Assembly (NCBI RefSeq): GCF_025149945.1
Contig: NZ_JALXVH010000002.1
Location: 1-64,000 of the forward strand
DNA: 64,000 nt
Source of the DNA: Kocuria sp. p3-SID1428
Lineage (GTDB): Bacteria; Actinomycetota; Actinomycetes; Actinomycetales; Micrococcaceae
Direction of reading: 5' to 3'
Shown one piece after another: positions 1 to 9,184 of the stretch. A program made the position numbers and the translations under genes. Each line of letters begins with the position of its first letter. The first letter of the stretch is position 1. A model generated the notes under the pieces. It saw nothing but the letters and a program-made list of their open reading frames with translations, was not told the origin of the DNA and did no database searches.

Positions 1-37
1 GAAGGACGACGACGGCCGCGCGCCCCGTGGCTGCAGA

Positions 38-472
38 TCAGCTCTCGGCGGTTGCGGTGAGCTGCTGGAGCAGGCGCTGGACGCGGGCGTCGATGTCGTC
101 GCGGATCAGGCGCATGCGCTCCATACCCTCGATCCCGCGCGCGGACGGCTCGTCGGTCTCCCAGGTCTCCAGCCGACCGTCGAGCGGGATCTCGGTGTCG
201 AGCCTGGCCTCGGTGCCCAGCACCACCACGCGGTCGGCGCGGCGCAGGAGGTCGGGGTCGATCGAGCTAGGTCGCCCCTGGGACATGTCCGCACCGAGCT
301 CGGCGACGGCCTCCACGGACTGCGCGTTGAGCTTGCTGCCGGGTTCGGTGCCGGCCGAGCTGACGCGGACGGCCCCCTGGCCTCGGTGGTCCATCAGCGC
401 TGCGGCCATCTGGGACTTGCCGCCGTTGCGGACGCAGACGAAGAGGATCTGGGGTCGGGTGTCGGCGTTCAT
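38..472 (-). CDS. arsC: Arsenate reductase, LMW-phosphatase type
   Basis: A 144-residue protein of the low-molecular-weight tyrosine phosphatase/arsenate reductase fold, expected to reduce arsenate to arsenite in the cytoplasm (in actinobacteria probably with mycothiol). The P-loop is at residues 12-20, CVRNGGKSQ. The usual family form is CX5R, but here the Arg position is Lys. A C-terminal W-x-T-DEPSA segment follows the order seen in the family. AGGAG precedes the ATG. It lies 25 bases downstream of the ACR3 pump on the same strand, so the two are likely co-transcribed, opposite arsR. The arsenic role rests mainly on this context. Confidence 0.88.
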   Translation of the reverse strand: MNADTRPQILFVCVRNGGKSQMAAALMDHRGQGAVRVSSAGTEPGSKLNAQSVEAVAELGADMSQGRPSSIDPDLLRRADRVVVLGTEARLDTEIPLDGRLETWETDEPSARGIEGMERMRLIRDDIDARVQRLLQQLTATAES

Positions 473-497
473 TGGAATCTCCTGGAGATGGGTCGGT

Positions 498-1598
498 TCA
501 GGCGCGGATGGCCGGCACGGTGGGGTCCCCGGGGAAGAGCCTGCGCCCCGCCCAGAGGCTGACGTACACGAGACCCACCAGCACGGGCACCTCGATCAGC
601 GGGCCGACCACTCCTGCCAGCGCCTGGCCCGAGGTCACGCCGAACGTGCCGATCGACACGGCGATGGCCAGCTCGAAGTTGTTGCCGGCGGCGGTGAAGG
701 CCACCGTCGTCGAATGGGCGTAGTCCAGGCCCGCGGCCCGGGAGGCCAGCAGCGCCAGGGCGAACATGACCACGAAGTAGGCCAGCAGCGGCAGCGCGAT
801 CCGCGCGACGTCCCACGGGCTGGAAGTGATCGCCTGACCCTGCAGCGCGAACAGCAGCACGATGGTGAACAGCAGCCCGCGCAGCGCCCAGGGGCTCAGG
901 CGCGGCAGGAGCGACTCCTCGTACCACTGCCGTCCCTTGGCCCGCTCCCCCAGCACGCGCGTGAGGAAGCCGGCGAGCAGCGGGATGCCCAGGAACACGA
1001 GCACGCTGAGCACGATCGCCCCGACCGAGAACTCCACAGAGGTCGTCGCCAGGCCCAGCCAGGAGGGCAGGACCTGCAGGTAGAACCAGCCCAGCGCACC
1101 GAAGGCGATGACCTGGAAGACGGAGTTGATCGCCACCAGGACCGCTGCGGCCTCGCGGTCGCCGCAGGCCAGGTCGTTCCAGATCAGCACCATGGCGATG
1201 CAGCGTGCCAGCCCCACGATGATCAGGCCCGTGCGGTACTCGGGCAGATCGGGCAGCAGCAGCCATGCCAGGGCGAACATCAGCGCCGGGCCCACGATCC
1301 AGTTCAGCACCAGCGAGGTCCCCATGAGGCGGGGGTCGGCGGCGATGCGTCGGGTCTCGTCGTAGCGGACCTTGGCCAGCACCGGGTACATCATCACGAG
1401 CAGCCCCACCGCGATCGGCAGGGAGACCCCGGCGATCGAGATCGCCTCGAGCGCGGTGTCCAGGCCGGGGATCAGGCGTCCGAGGGCCAGGCCGAGCACC
1501 ATGGCCAGCAGGATCCACACCGGCAGCCAGCGGTCGGTGAAGGACATGGCCTGCATGACGGGCTGGTCAGGGGCGGTCGTCGTAGCGTCAGCAGCCAA
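498..1598 (-). CDS. acr3: ACR3-family arsenite efflux permease
   Basis: A 366-residue integral membrane protein with about ten hydrophobic segments. It carries family segments such as [19 protein letters not shown] (mid-protein, around the conserved Cys) and GNNFELAIA (near residue 305), both hallmarks of ACR3 (bile acid/arsenite permease) carriers. It exports arsenite made by the downstream arsC. The longest frame begins with TTG at 1598. ATG codons at 1556 and 1547 (just before [11 protein letters not shown]) are alternatives, and none has a strong ribosome site. Transcription is divergent from arsR. Confidence 0.93.
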   Translation of the reverse strand: MAADATTTAPDQPVMQAMSFTDRWLPVWILLAMVLGLALGRLIPGLDTALEAISIAGVSLPIAVGLLVMMYPVLAKVRYDETRRIAADPRLMGTSLVLNWIVGPALMFALAWLLLPDLPEYRTGLIIVGLARCIAMVLIWNDLACGDREAAAVLVAINSVFQVIAFGALGWFYLQVLPSWLGLATTSVEFSVGAIVLSVLVFLGIPLLAGFLTRVLGERAKGRQWYEESLLPRLSPWALRGLLFTIVLLFALQGQAITSSPWDVARIALPLLAYFVVMFALALLASRAAGLDYAHSTTVAFTAAGNNFELAIAVSIGTFGVTSGQALAGVVGPLIEVPVLVGLVYVSLWAGRRLFPGDPTVPAIRA

Positions 1599-1647
1599 GG
1601 AGCGCGGGCCTCTCAGATCGATGGATGTCGATGGGAGGTTACGTCCT

Positions 1648-1669
1648 CATATCGACGTTCGTCAATGTA
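1648..1669. promoter_or_regulatory. Candidate ArsR operator
   Basis: The 82-base gap between acr3 and arsR holds an imperfect inverted repeat, CATATCGACG followed by TTCGTCAATG, centred near 1658. ArsR-family repressors bind short dyads of this AT-flanked kind in divergent ars promoters, so this is the likely shared operator. Assignment is by position and symmetry only. Confidence 0.45.
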
Positions 1670-1679
1670 TTGTGAGGGC

Positions 1680-2048
1680 ATGAGCGCCATCGCACACGAG
1701 CAGAACACAGAGGGCACACAGGCCATGGCATCCGGCCAGGAGTGCTGCTCGCTGTCCGCCGGGCCGCTGAGCTCCGCGGACGCCGAGCGCTCCGCTTCCA
1801 TGTTCAAGGCACTGGGCGATCCCATGCGCCTTCGACTGCTCTCCCACGTGGCCGCGCAGGGCTGCGAGTCCGTGTGCGCCTGCGATCTCACGGAGCCACT
1901 GGGGATCAGCCAGCCTACGGTGAGCCATCACATGAAGCGCCTCGTGGAAGCCGGCCTGATCGTCCGGGAGCAGCGGGGCCGCTGGGCGCACTACAGCGTG
2001 GTGCCCGAGGCCTTCGCGCGGCTGCGCCAGGTGCTCGACCTGCGCTGA
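1680..2048 (+). CDS. arsR: ArsR-family metalloregulator
   Basis: A 122-residue winged-helix repressor. The HTH is around residues 70-95 (LGISQPTVSHHMKRL), followed by the wing ending in RWAHYSVV. Candidate arsenite-binding cysteines are an N-terminal CC pair (ECCSL, about residue 22) and CESVCACDL (about 60-68) just before the recognition helices. It should repress the divergent acr3-arsC unit until arsenite binds. The chosen ATG at 1680 has GAGGG very close upstream. An in-frame ATG at 1725 with better-spaced GAGG is a real alternative and would still keep the CC pair. Confidence 0.9.
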   Translation: MSAIAHEQNTEGTQAMASGQECCSLSAGPLSSADAERSASMFKALGDPMRLRLLSHVAAQGCESVCACDLTEPLGISQPTVSHHMKRLVEAGLIVREQRGRWAHYSVVPEAFARLRQVLDLR

Positions 2049-2064
2049 GCGACCCGCGCGCGGC

Positions 2065-3516
2065 TCAATCCTTCAGCGGGTGCGCGGCCTCGTCGCGCGC
2101 CATGCGGAAGGCCAGCCACACGACGACGGCCATCACCGCCGGCACGATCGCTGCGGCGGCGAAGATGGCCTCCACGGGAACCACCGTGGACAGCGGCCCC
2201 ACGACGGCCATGGACACCGGCATGAGCAACAGCGAGACGAAGAAGTCCAGGCTGGAGACGCGTCCGAGCATCCGCGCCGGCACGCGGCGCTGCAGCAGGG
2301 TCCCCCACAGCACCTGGCCGATGCCGTCGGTGGCGCCCACCACGATCACGATCGCGACCAGCACTGCCCAGGACTCGGTGAAGCCCACGAAGAGCAGCGG
2401 CAGCGTGCCGAAGCCCCAGGCCACCATGATCCAGGTCAAGTACCGCCGCGGCAGGGGCATCCCGGAGATCACCAGCGCACCGACCGCCGAGGCCGCGCCC
2501 GTGACGCCCAGCAGCAGACCGACTTCCGCAGCCCCGCCGCCGAAGGAGTCGCGCACCACGAACGGCAGCAGCACCTCGAGCGGGCCGATGAAGCAGAACA
2601 CGGTGATCACGGCGAAGATCAGGGTGCCCATCAGCCACGCGGTGCGCCGGACGTAGGAGACGCCGTCCATCATGTCGGCGAGCATGGAACGCAGTCCGCC
2701 CGACGGGGCCGCGGCGGGATCGGGCGGAAAGAGGGTGACGGGCTCGTCGTCGCCGGTCTCCCGGTGGTGCTGTGCACCGGTGACCAGCGGATCCGCCGAC
2801 GGCAGCTGCGGGAGCTGGCCCGTGACCGGATCCGGAACCAGTTCGGGCACGCGCAGACCCAGGATGATCGTCACGGCGACCGCGTAGCAGAGGGCGACCA
2901 TGGCGAAGCCGGCGGTCGGCGAGAGCGCCGCGGCCAGCAGACCGGCCAGTGCGGGCCCGGCGGCCGTCTGCAGCAGGGGCCGCGCGGAGCCCTCCAGCCC
3001 GTTGGCCGCCAGCAGCGCCTCCGCCGGCAGCAGCCGCGGCAGCGAGGCGGAGTACGCCGGATAGAAGATCCCCACGCCCGCGAAGATCAGGAACGACGCC
3101 GCCGCCAGCAGCCCCACGCTCAGCATCCCCGTGGCGCTGAGGATCGCGGTGACGGCGGTGACGAGCGTGGAGGAGATCATCACCGTGCGCAGGACCAGGT
3201 GCGGAGGGAAGCGGTCGGCCACCACCCCGCCGATCAGCGCGAACATCACCACGCCGACGGCACCGGTGGCCGAGACGACGGACAGCTCGACCGGGGAGCC
3301 GCCCTGGGCCATGACCTGGAAGACGATGGTCAGCGCCCAGGTGCCCTGCGCGAGCACCACCGCGAGCATGGCCGCAGCCAGCCGCGGGTAGCCCGCATGG
3401 CCGAAGGGCGCCACGGCCCGCCGCGCGGCCCGGGCGGCTCCCGCCAGCCGACGACGCCCGCCCTGGCTCGGTTCGGGCTCAGGCGTGGGCTGCTGCGGCT
3501 GATCGGTCGGGGTCAT
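2065..3516 (-). CDS. MFS transporter (EntS/MFS_3-like)
   Basis: A 483-residue major facilitator protein with about twelve membrane spans. The N-terminal tail is basic and Pro/Gln-rich, and the first span starts near residue 42. The loop motif GGVVADRFPPHLVLR (near residues 96-110) matches the motif A region of drug and siderophore exporters. A long hydrophilic central loop (about residues 235-275) separates the two six-span halves. It most resembles the EntS/MFS_3 exporter branch, but the substrate cannot be told from sequence. It converges on arsR with a gap of only 16 bases. Confidence 0.85.
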   Translation of the reverse strand: MTPTDQPQQPTPEPEPSQGGRRRLAGAARAARRAVAPFGHAGYPRLAAAMLAVVLAQGTWALTIVFQVMAQGGSPVELSVVSATGAVGVVMFALIGGVVADRFPPHLVLRTVMISSTLVTAVTAILSATGMLSVGLLAAASFLIFAGVGIFYPAYSASLPRLLPAEALLAANGLEGSARPLLQTAAGPALAGLLAAALSPTAGFAMVALCYAVAVTIILGLRVPELVPDPVTGQLPQLPSADPLVTGAQHHRETGDDEPVTLFPPDPAAAPSGGLRSMLADMMDGVSYVRRTAWLMGTLIFAVITVFCFIGPLEVLLPFVVRDSFGGGAAEVGLLLGVTGAASAVGALVISGMPLPRRYLTWIMVAWGFGTLPLLFVGFTESWAVLVAIVIVVGATDGIGQVLWGTLLQRRVPARMLGRVSSLDFFVSLLLMPVSMAVVGPLSTVVPVEAIFAAAAIVPAVMAVVVWLAFRMARDEAAHPLKD

Positions 3517-3587
3517 CGCGGGAAGTCTAGATGCTGGTGGTCAGGGGCCGACCGGGCTGCGCGGGGCCGTCCCGAGCCGACTCTGCA

Positions 3588-3779
3588 CTACAGCAGTCCG
3601 CGGATCACGAAGACGAACCCCACCACAGCGAGCAGGGCGCCCATCACGCCCATGGGGAGTATGATCCGCGGGCCGCCGCGCGCGATCCCCTTGTTGATGA
3701 CGTGCTTCTGGACCAGGTAGGCCATGACCACCGACAGGCAGCCGATAGCCAGGAGAGGGACTCCGAACGGGTCGATCAT
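3588..3779 (-). CDS. Small two-span membrane protein
   Basis: A 63-residue protein with two hydrophobic stretches (about residues 6-23 and 40-62) joined by a short basic loop. GAGGA lies a few bases before the ATG, and third-position GC is high, which supports real coding. It is the first of three tiny membrane proteins on this strand before the lower-GC patch. I do not recognise the family. Confidence 0.6.
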   Translation of the reverse strand: MIDPFGVPLLAIGCLSVVMAYLVQKHVINKGIARGGPRIILPMGVMGALLAVVGFVFVIRGLL

Positions 3780-3815
3780 TTTTCCTCAATCACGTGCGAC
3801 CAGGATTTGCCGAAA

Positions 3816-3944
3816 CTATTTTGAATTGCGTTCATTGCCCATAAAGAAGCCAACAGTTCCGGCGATACCCACAGCACCCAGGGCGATTATTCGCCAGTCG
3901 CCGACCACAACACCCGCTACCACCAGGAACACAGACTGCAGCAT
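3816..3944 (-). CDS. Possible 42-residue membrane peptide
   Basis: A short frame starting with ATG at 3944 gives MLQSVFLVVAGVVVGDW followed by a second hydrophobic stretch and a charged tail (GNERNSK). An AGGAG motif lies about 30 bases upstream, further than ideal, so a GTG a little upstream may be the true start. Local GC is visibly lower than in the flanks. Only the hydrophobic pattern and the similar neighbours support it. Confidence 0.35.
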   Translation of the reverse strand: MLQSVFLVVAGVVVGDWRIIALGAVGIAGTVGFFMGNERNSK

Positions 3945-4111
3945 CCACACCGCAGTTGATCCCGAATATCTTCTCCTGCCCGGATGATTGTGCACTTTCA
4001 AACACCCCCCCTTGCGCCCATGCGACCCTCGCGGCGATCCCACCCAAGACAACCCATCAGCCAGCACAACCCACGATAGTCTTGATCAGAATTGCTGCAG
4101 TGGCAGCTGCG

Positions 4112-4300
4112 TCACCTTCGACCCCGCCCTGCCTGTCCTGTCTGTGAACGCTTTTCGACAAAATCGAATATGGCCGTGTACACCAGGACCCCAAACCCTG
4201 CTAAGACCCCAAGCCAAAGTTGAGAATAGATGGCGTATGCAATAAATCCCAGCCCGCCAAGCGCCATATATATGGCATTTGTGATGGTTGCGCGCCTCAA
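4112..4300 (-). CDS. Small membrane protein in lower-GC patch
   Basis: A 62-residue frame from a TTG codon (an internal ATG for MALGGLGF is an alternative start). It has two hydrophobic segments (about residues 10-25 and 28-46) followed by a basic tail (EKRSQTGQAGRGRR). Base composition is less GC-biased than in neighbouring genes, which suggests acquired or weakly constrained DNA. No family recognised. The 280 bases upstream, up to the next gene end, show no convincing gene. Confidence 0.45.
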   Translation of the reverse strand: MRRATITNAIYMALGGLGFIAYAIYSQLWLGVLAGFGVLVYTAIFDFVEKRSQTGQAGRGRR

Positions 4301-4582
4301 GGCTTTGCCGTCTCGACGGAATGCGCCCGCTGCACTCGAGAGCTAGGCGTCGAATATCGATGCGGAACCAACAGTACAGGCATCAGAACCGCCCATCAGA
4401 GAAGGAGGGTGCGTCACGATGCCCCCAAGGCGAGGGCTCACAGGATCTGACCCAGTGGACAGTCAACGCCCGTGGAAGAGGTTTGACCACGAAGGTGGGA
4501 GACAGGTCTCACTGAGCGCCCTTCACAACCCCCAGAAATTCCCTGCACCCTTGGGAACGACACAGATATCTGGCGTCAAACG
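4301..4582. other. Gene-free stretch
   Basis: About 280 bases between the small membrane protein and the end of the glycosyltransferase. Composition is more balanced than elsewhere. I see no gene with a ribosome site, no long inverted repeat and no tRNA fold here. Confidence 0.5.
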
Positions 4583-6106
4583 TCAACCCGAGCAGTCCAG
4601 AGCGGTGATGCCGAACCGCGTGCTCGCATCATGGCCCGTCACCGAGCAGCCCCGAGCCTCGAGAGACTCGACCACCGTCTGGTGATATTCGTTCGAGTGA
4701 TAGGAGACGACAGCCGTCCTTCCGCGGACAGGGACTTCCCACGCCATCCATCCCTCCCGGTTGATGCCCCAGAGAGTGTCCGAGGACAGTCGATCCTCCG
4801 CGAGCATGGGGTCTTCGATGGGATGGTCCAACGGATACGCGTAGATGAGGCTCCGGTCCACGGCTTCCATGAAGATCACCGATTCGGGGTCGCCCAAGAA
4901 CTCTGCGGCCGTGCGGTACTCATGGCCGATCTTGGCCTCCGCTTCTTTCTGCCCGACCAGAGAGGGGATGAATCCCACCACCAGCACCCCGATCAAGACC
5001 ATGCGAAGTGCGCGAGACGGAAGCGTCGTCAGGCTCAGCGCAAGCAGTGCGACGACGACTGGTGCCGCGAAGGCCAGATACCTCTCGGTGTAGAGCTGCA
5101 TGCCCACGATTCGAGCGAGCAGAAGAGCGACCGCAGGCAAGAGGGCATAGGCCAGGAGCCACCTCGTCAGCCCTCGGTCCCGAGATCGGATAAGCCCGAC
5201 GATCACGATGACTGCGCTCAGCAGCGCCAGCCACGGGGCCAGGGCGTGGCCGATGCCGCCCCAATGCCCATCGGCGTTCGCCGGGCTGAAGAAGTACTGC
5301 GCCGCCATTCTCTGCAGCATCTCGGGAATCCCGCGATTGATCCAGGCGACCTGCTCGCTCTGCGAATAGGCGAGGACGGCCAGCGGGGCGGCTGCGACGC
5401 CGACACCAGCAGCCGCCATCAGCGTGTGCAGGCCAGGCTTCCTGCCGGCCAGGACAGCTCTCAGCACGAACAGCGGCACCACGAGCAACGAGTACATGGT
5501 GAAGCCGACCGCGAGGATCTGGGCGACTCCGAATCCCAGCAGATCAGCTCTGCGATACCCCCGCAGGTAGTTCTCGAAGCACCACAGCGCCACGACGCAG
5601 GCGAGCATGCCCATCGCATAGCCCCGGGCCTCCTGCCCGGCCCACGTCAGGCCCGGGAGTGCCGCAGCGAGAACTGCGGTCAGAACTCCGGAGATCACAG
5701 ATCGAGAGACGCCCTCCCCTGTCACGGAGACGGCCCATCTCATGGTGGTCCTGGTGAGGAACCCGCTCATGAGAATGAGCGCGATGGCGGAAGGAGTCCG
5801 CATGGCCAGTTCGGACGTCCCGAAGACGGCCGCCCACGGGTGCATGAGCACGTAATACAGGGCGTGCACGGCATCGACGTTGCGGAGCATCTGCAGAAGC
5901 TCAGGGAAAGGACGAGTCACCGCCGAGATCGTGGCGACTTCGTCGTGCCAGAACTCCGGCTGGGCGATGCCCCAGAAGGCTGTCCCGAAGCTCAGGGCCA
6001 GCGCAAGAGCAATGGGCCATCTCGGCAGTCGGTCCGCGGCTCCATTTTTCGACTCAGAGGTCTCTCGCCGATCGCCGTTGTCGGGGGCGGCAGTGCTCGA
6101 GAGCAT
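4583..6106 (-). CDS. Membrane glycosyltransferase, GT39/ArnT-like (GT-C fold)
   Basis: A 507-residue polytopic protein. After the first span it has FWHDEVATISAVTRPF (about residues 52-67) and then NVDAVHALYYVLMHPW. The acidic pair in the first outer loop and the D-x-V-H-x-LYY block are the signature of actinobacterial GT39-type mannosyltransferases that use polyprenyl-phosphate sugars. A later QEARGYAMG block also fits. The C-terminal 130 residues are a soluble outer domain. It probably adds a sugar to a cell-wall or membrane acceptor outside the cell. It is divergent from another GT-C enzyme, so the two may share a pathway. Confidence 0.75.
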   Translation of the reverse strand: MLSSTAAPDNGDRRETSESKNGAADRLPRWPIALALALSFGTAFWGIAQPEFWHDEVATISAVTRPFPELLQMLRNVDAVHALYYVLMHPWAAVFGTSELAMRTPSAIALILMSGFLTRTTMRWAVSVTGEGVSRSVISGVLTAVLAAALPGLTWAGQEARGYAMGMLACVVALWCFENYLRGYRRADLLGFGVAQILAVGFTMYSLLVVPLFVLRAVLAGRKPGLHTLMAAAGVGVAAAPLAVLAYSQSEQVAWINRGIPEMLQRMAAQYFFSPANADGHWGGIGHALAPWLALLSAVIVIVGLIRSRDRGLTRWLLAYALLPAVALLLARIVGMQLYTERYLAFAAPVVVALLALSLTTLPSRALRMVLIGVLVVGFIPSLVGQKEAEAKIGHEYRTAAEFLGDPESVIFMEAVDRSLIYAYPLDHPIEDPMLAEDRLSSDTLWGINREGWMAWEVPVRGRTAVVSYHSNEYHQTVVESLEARGCSVTGHDASTRFGITALDCSG

Positions 6107-6265
6107 GATCCTCCAAGTCCTCGGGAACGGCGGGGCGGGGGCGACCCCCGCGCAGAACTCTCCGCGAGACCATGGTCATCCAAGCGCCTTCTAGGATATC
6201 CCCGTTGCTCCCGCAAGCGGCGAGGACCCGTTCGAGGCCTTGTGCCCGAACTCCGAAGGAGACCG

Positions 6266-7558
6266 ATGTCGAGCACCCTCTGGCGAGCCCCCAGCACGGC
6301 CTCGTCGACCCATCCGGGTTCGCGGTGGGTGATGCGAGCCGGGATGGCAGTGATCGCGGTGCTCTTCGCGGCCTATATGTCTGCGATCTACTGGGATGCA
6401 CCGGGACTGGACATGGAGGTCTACTGGCGGGCGGCGCAGGTCCTACACGGCCTGAACCCCGCGACTGACGAGCTCTATGCCCCGTCGCTGGTGGAGACGC
6501 GGAAGTTCGAGCTGCCTTTCACCTACCCTCCATCGGCCGCGCTGCTGTTCTATCCCCTGGGCGGGCTGAGCCTCGAACAGGCATGGCATGTGATGTGCCT
6601 CGGCGGCTCGCTGGCGATGGTCGTTCTGGTGTGGCAGGTCCTGCGCCTCGCGCCGTTCTCACGCTCGTGGTTCGGTCTCCGGGTGGTTCCGACTCTCGTG
6701 GCGTTCTCCTTGGGCTGCCTGGCCGCCAGCCACCTCTACCCCGTGCGCTTCACGTTCTTCTACGGGCAGATCAACACCCTCCTGGCGGTGCTGATCCTCG
6801 CCGATCTCACACGCCAGAGCACCCGTCGCCGTGCCGCGGGCTTCTTGACGGGGCTTGCCGCCGGGCTGAAGATCACGCCGGCCGCCATGGGCCTCGTTCC
6901 GCTGGCTCTGCAGCAGTGGCGGACGATCGCCGGCATGGCCGTCGGATTCATGACCACGGTGGTGATTGCCGCCCTCTTCCTGCCCCGACAGGTGTTCTCG
7001 TACTTCACCGAGCAGCTGTGGTCCACGGACAGAGTGGGCGATGCCACCCGGCTGTCCAACCAGTCGCTGACGGGGACGCTGTATCAGTGGGGTTTCCCAG
7101 AGGCATCCGTCCGCCCCCTGTGGCTGGTGCTGTCTCTGCTGCTGATCATGGCCGGGGGCCTGGCGATCCGTCGTCTCGCCCGCCATGACGACCTGTTCTC
7201 GGCCGTGTGCATCGGAGCCATGGTGATGCTGCTCATCTCGCCGATCTCCTGGGAGCACCACTGGGTCTGGGTACTGCCTCTGGCAGCGGCAGTCCTTCCG
7301 CATGCCCCCGCCCAGCGCACGCCCGTGGGCTGGGCCGTCTCCCTGGCGCTCTTCGCGGCACTGTGGTTCCTCTTCGCCAACAACCCCGCCCTGATCGCAG
7401 CCCACGTTCTCGGAGATCTGAACGCCGACTACTACTTCTACGCGGACAGCCGGCTGCAGGCTGTTGTGGCCACCATGCCTGTGCTGGCCGCGATCACCGC
7501 CGCCGCCTGGATCAGCCTGCGTCCGCAGGACGAGGCCCTGCTCCACGACGCGGCTTGA
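6266..7558 (+). CDS. GT87-family membrane mannosyltransferase
   Basis: A 430-residue polytopic protein of the DUF2029/GT87 family (the PimE-type alpha-1,2-mannosyltransferase group). The first outer loop has GLDMEVYWRAAQ (about residues 48-59), carrying the family's catalytic Asp region, then FTYPPSAALLFYPL. Later blocks are GQINTLLAVLILADL, AAGLKITPA and ISWEHHWVW, all typical. GAAGGAG-type ribosome site at 6255-6262 fixes the ATG at 6266, although the frame stays open far upstream. Probable role is mannosylation of lipid-linked glycans on the outer face of the membrane. Confidence 0.85.
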   Translation: MSSTLWRAPSTASSTHPGSRWVMRAGMAVIAVLFAAYMSAIYWDAPGLDMEVYWRAAQVLHGLNPATDELYAPSLVETRKFELPFTYPPSAALLFYPLGGLSLEQAWHVMCLGGSLAMVVLVWQVLRLAPFSRSWFGLRVVPTLVAFSLGCLAASHLYPVRFTFFYGQINTLLAVLILADLTRQSTRRRAAGFLTGLAAGLKITPAAMGLVPLALQQWRTIAGMAVGFMTTVVIAALFLPRQVFSYFTEQLWSTDRVGDATRLSNQSLTGTLYQWGFPEASVRPLWLVLSLLLIMAGGLAIRRLARHDDLFSAVCIGAMVMLLISPISWEHHWVWVLPLAAAVLPHAPAQRTPVGWAVSLALFAALWFLFANNPALIAAHVLGDLNADYYFYADSRLQAVVATMPVLAAITAAAWISLRPQDEALLHDAA

Positions 7559-7601
7559 TCAGGCTGGCAGTCGTCCTCGCCCCGACGACCGGCAGATACT
7601 C

Positions 7602-8188
7602 ATGGCACTCGCCCTGATCCAGGCCGACCTGGATTCCCTGGCCCGGCGCTTGCGGCCGTCCGGTGGGAGCGGCGCCGTCGAAGGCCTCACCCTGACGCTG
7701 ATGTGGCTGGGCAGCAGACTCGGGATCGCAGGCCGCTGGGCGCTCGGCGCCGGCCTCCTCGCCCACGGTGCGGCTGTCGCTCTTCTGGCCGCCTGGCGGT
7801 ATCGCGGCAGATCCGCCTGTTTTGAGCTCAATCGCCAGCAGTGGTCCGGTCAGACCGGCTGCCTGGGGTTCCTGGGTCTCCTCGGCGGGCTGTTCGTCGC
7901 TCAGACTCTCTCCGGCATCCTGGCCGACTCCGGCGCAGGCTTGCTGCCCCAGATCGGGCTGGCGGTGGTGTTCGACCTGGCCCTGTGGCTCGGGATGCGC
8001 GCCCGGACCCGGCGCGCTTCGAGTCCGCGCTGGCCCTGCTGGACAGCCGGCTGATCGTCGTCCGGGAGGACAAGCGGCCCGGTTCCGAGCGTCCTGGTTC
8101 CGGGCAGCGGGTGCATTTGAGCTTCCAGGGCGAGCAGGCGATCCTGCATCACCTGGCGCACCTTGAGGAGATGGCGCAGCGCGGCTGA
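7602..8188 (+). pseudogene. Degraded membrane-anchored winged-helix protein (paralogue 4)
   Basis: The first part, from ATG 7602, encodes about 140 residues with two membrane segments. Near 8020 the plausible reading switches frame to RFESALALLDSRLIVVREDK, ending VHLSFQGEQAILHHLAHL and stop at 8188. That tail matches the third gene of the 14.8-16.8 kb cluster (LESLMDAGVV ... WVHLSFHGEQ). The first half of the winged helix expected between the two parts is missing. Read as one locus it is an internally deleted, frameshifted paralogue. Alternatively the 150-residue N-terminal product is a stand-alone membrane protein. Confidence 0.6.
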
Positions 8189-8191
8189 GTC

Positions 8192-9184
8192 TCAGCGTCC
8201 GTCGGGCGCCCCCACCGCCGCCAGGCAGACCTCCCGCGTCACCGGCCAGGCGGGATCGCTGACCTGGATCAGGTCGTTGTGCTGCGCGCCCCACACCAGC
8301 TCGATCCGCCCGGCCTGCCCCTGCGAGCGCAGCCGCTCCAGGTACGGCTCGACGGTCTGCACAGGAACCGTCCGATCATCTGTCCCGTGCACCACATGCA
8401 CGGGGAAGCCCGTGGGCAGCTGCTCCAGCGGCGAGGCCAGCGCGTAGCGCTCGGGCTGCTCCTGGGGCGTCCCGCCCAGCAGGTCCACCACGAACTGATC
8501 CTGGTCCTCCTCCACGGCGCGCACCGGATCCAGCACGCCGGCCAGAGAGGTCGCGCTGGCCACGGAGACCTCGCTCTGCGCGGCCAGGGAGGCGAGCAGC
8601 TCGGCTGGGCCGTCGTCGCCGGTCGCCGCAGCCGCCCCCAGGGCCCCGGACAGTGCCCCTGCCGCCCAGACCGCCAGGTGCCCGCCGGCGCTGTGCCCGA
8701 CCAGGTGGATCCGCTGCGGATCCGGGATGAAGGGAGCGTGCTCGCTGAGGCGGGCCACCCCCTGCACACCGGTCAGCGCATCCGCGAACGTCCCCGGCCA
8801 CCCGCCCGGGGACGGCGTCCCGCGATAGGCCGGCAGCCACACGGCCACGCCGTAGCGCGCCAGGTCGCGGGCCGCGCCCAGGACGTAGTCCCAGCTCGAC
8901 GCCTCCCGCCATCCCCCGCCGTGGAAGAAGACGATCACGGGCAGCCGCTCCCGCCCCCATGCCCGGCGCTGCGGCAGGACGAGATGCCCGTACTGACCCC
9001 GATCCGGAGAGCCCCAGACGATCACGCCGACGTCGTCCCAGCCTCTGGCCCGGGCGCGCCCGGCGACCACGAGCGACTGCGCCTTCCCCGGGCGCACCAG
9101 GGTGCTCGCTGCCAGGCCGGCGACGGCCGCGGCCGAGAGGCCGGCACCGCGCAGCAGCAGCCGCCGCGAAATCCGGGCGCTCAC
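8192..9184 (-). CDS. Secreted or lipid-anchored alpha/beta hydrolase (esterase)
   Basis: A 330-residue esterase. The start is the GTG at 9182-9184, which overlaps the upstream stop as GTGA, so translation is coupled. An N-terminal SRRLLLRGAG followed by a hydrophobic stretch looks like a Tat-type signal or anchor. The oxyanion motif HGGGW lies near residue 85 and the nucleophile elbow GHSAGGHLA near residue 167. Further on come DQF and HGTDDRTVPV (Asp), and the catalytic His is probably in the WGAQHNDL segment near the C terminus. Hormone-sensitive-lipase/kynurenine-formamidase-like group. Substrate unknown. Third gene of the rhodanese operon. Confidence 0.82.
   Translation of the reverse strand: MSARISRRLLLRGAGLSAAAVAGLAASTLVRPGKAQSLVVAGRARARGWDDVGVIVWGSPDRGQYGHLVLPQRRAWGRERLPVIVFFHGGGWREASSWDYVLGAARDLARYGVAVWLPAYRGTPSPGGWPGTFADALTGVQGVARLSEHAPFIPDPQRIHLVGHSAGGHLAVWAAGALSGALGAAAATGDDGPAELLASLAAQSEVSVASATSLAGVLDPVRAVEEDQDQFVVDLLGGTPQEQPERYALASPLEQLPTGFPVHVVHGTDDRTVPVQTVEPYLERLRSQGQAGRIELVWGAQHNDLIQVSDPAWPVTREVCLAAVGAPDGR

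Noticed and set aside
27..2048. A 673-codon plus-strand open frame covering the ars genes
   Set aside because: Only its last 122 codons (arsR) look like protein; the rest is antisense to arsC and acr3 and rich in low-complexity Arg/Gln/His, typical of high-GC shadow frames.
4631..6265. Long N-terminal extension of the GT87 gene
   Set aside because: It is antisense to the GT39-like gene, and a good ribosome site with the family N terminus places the true start at 6266.
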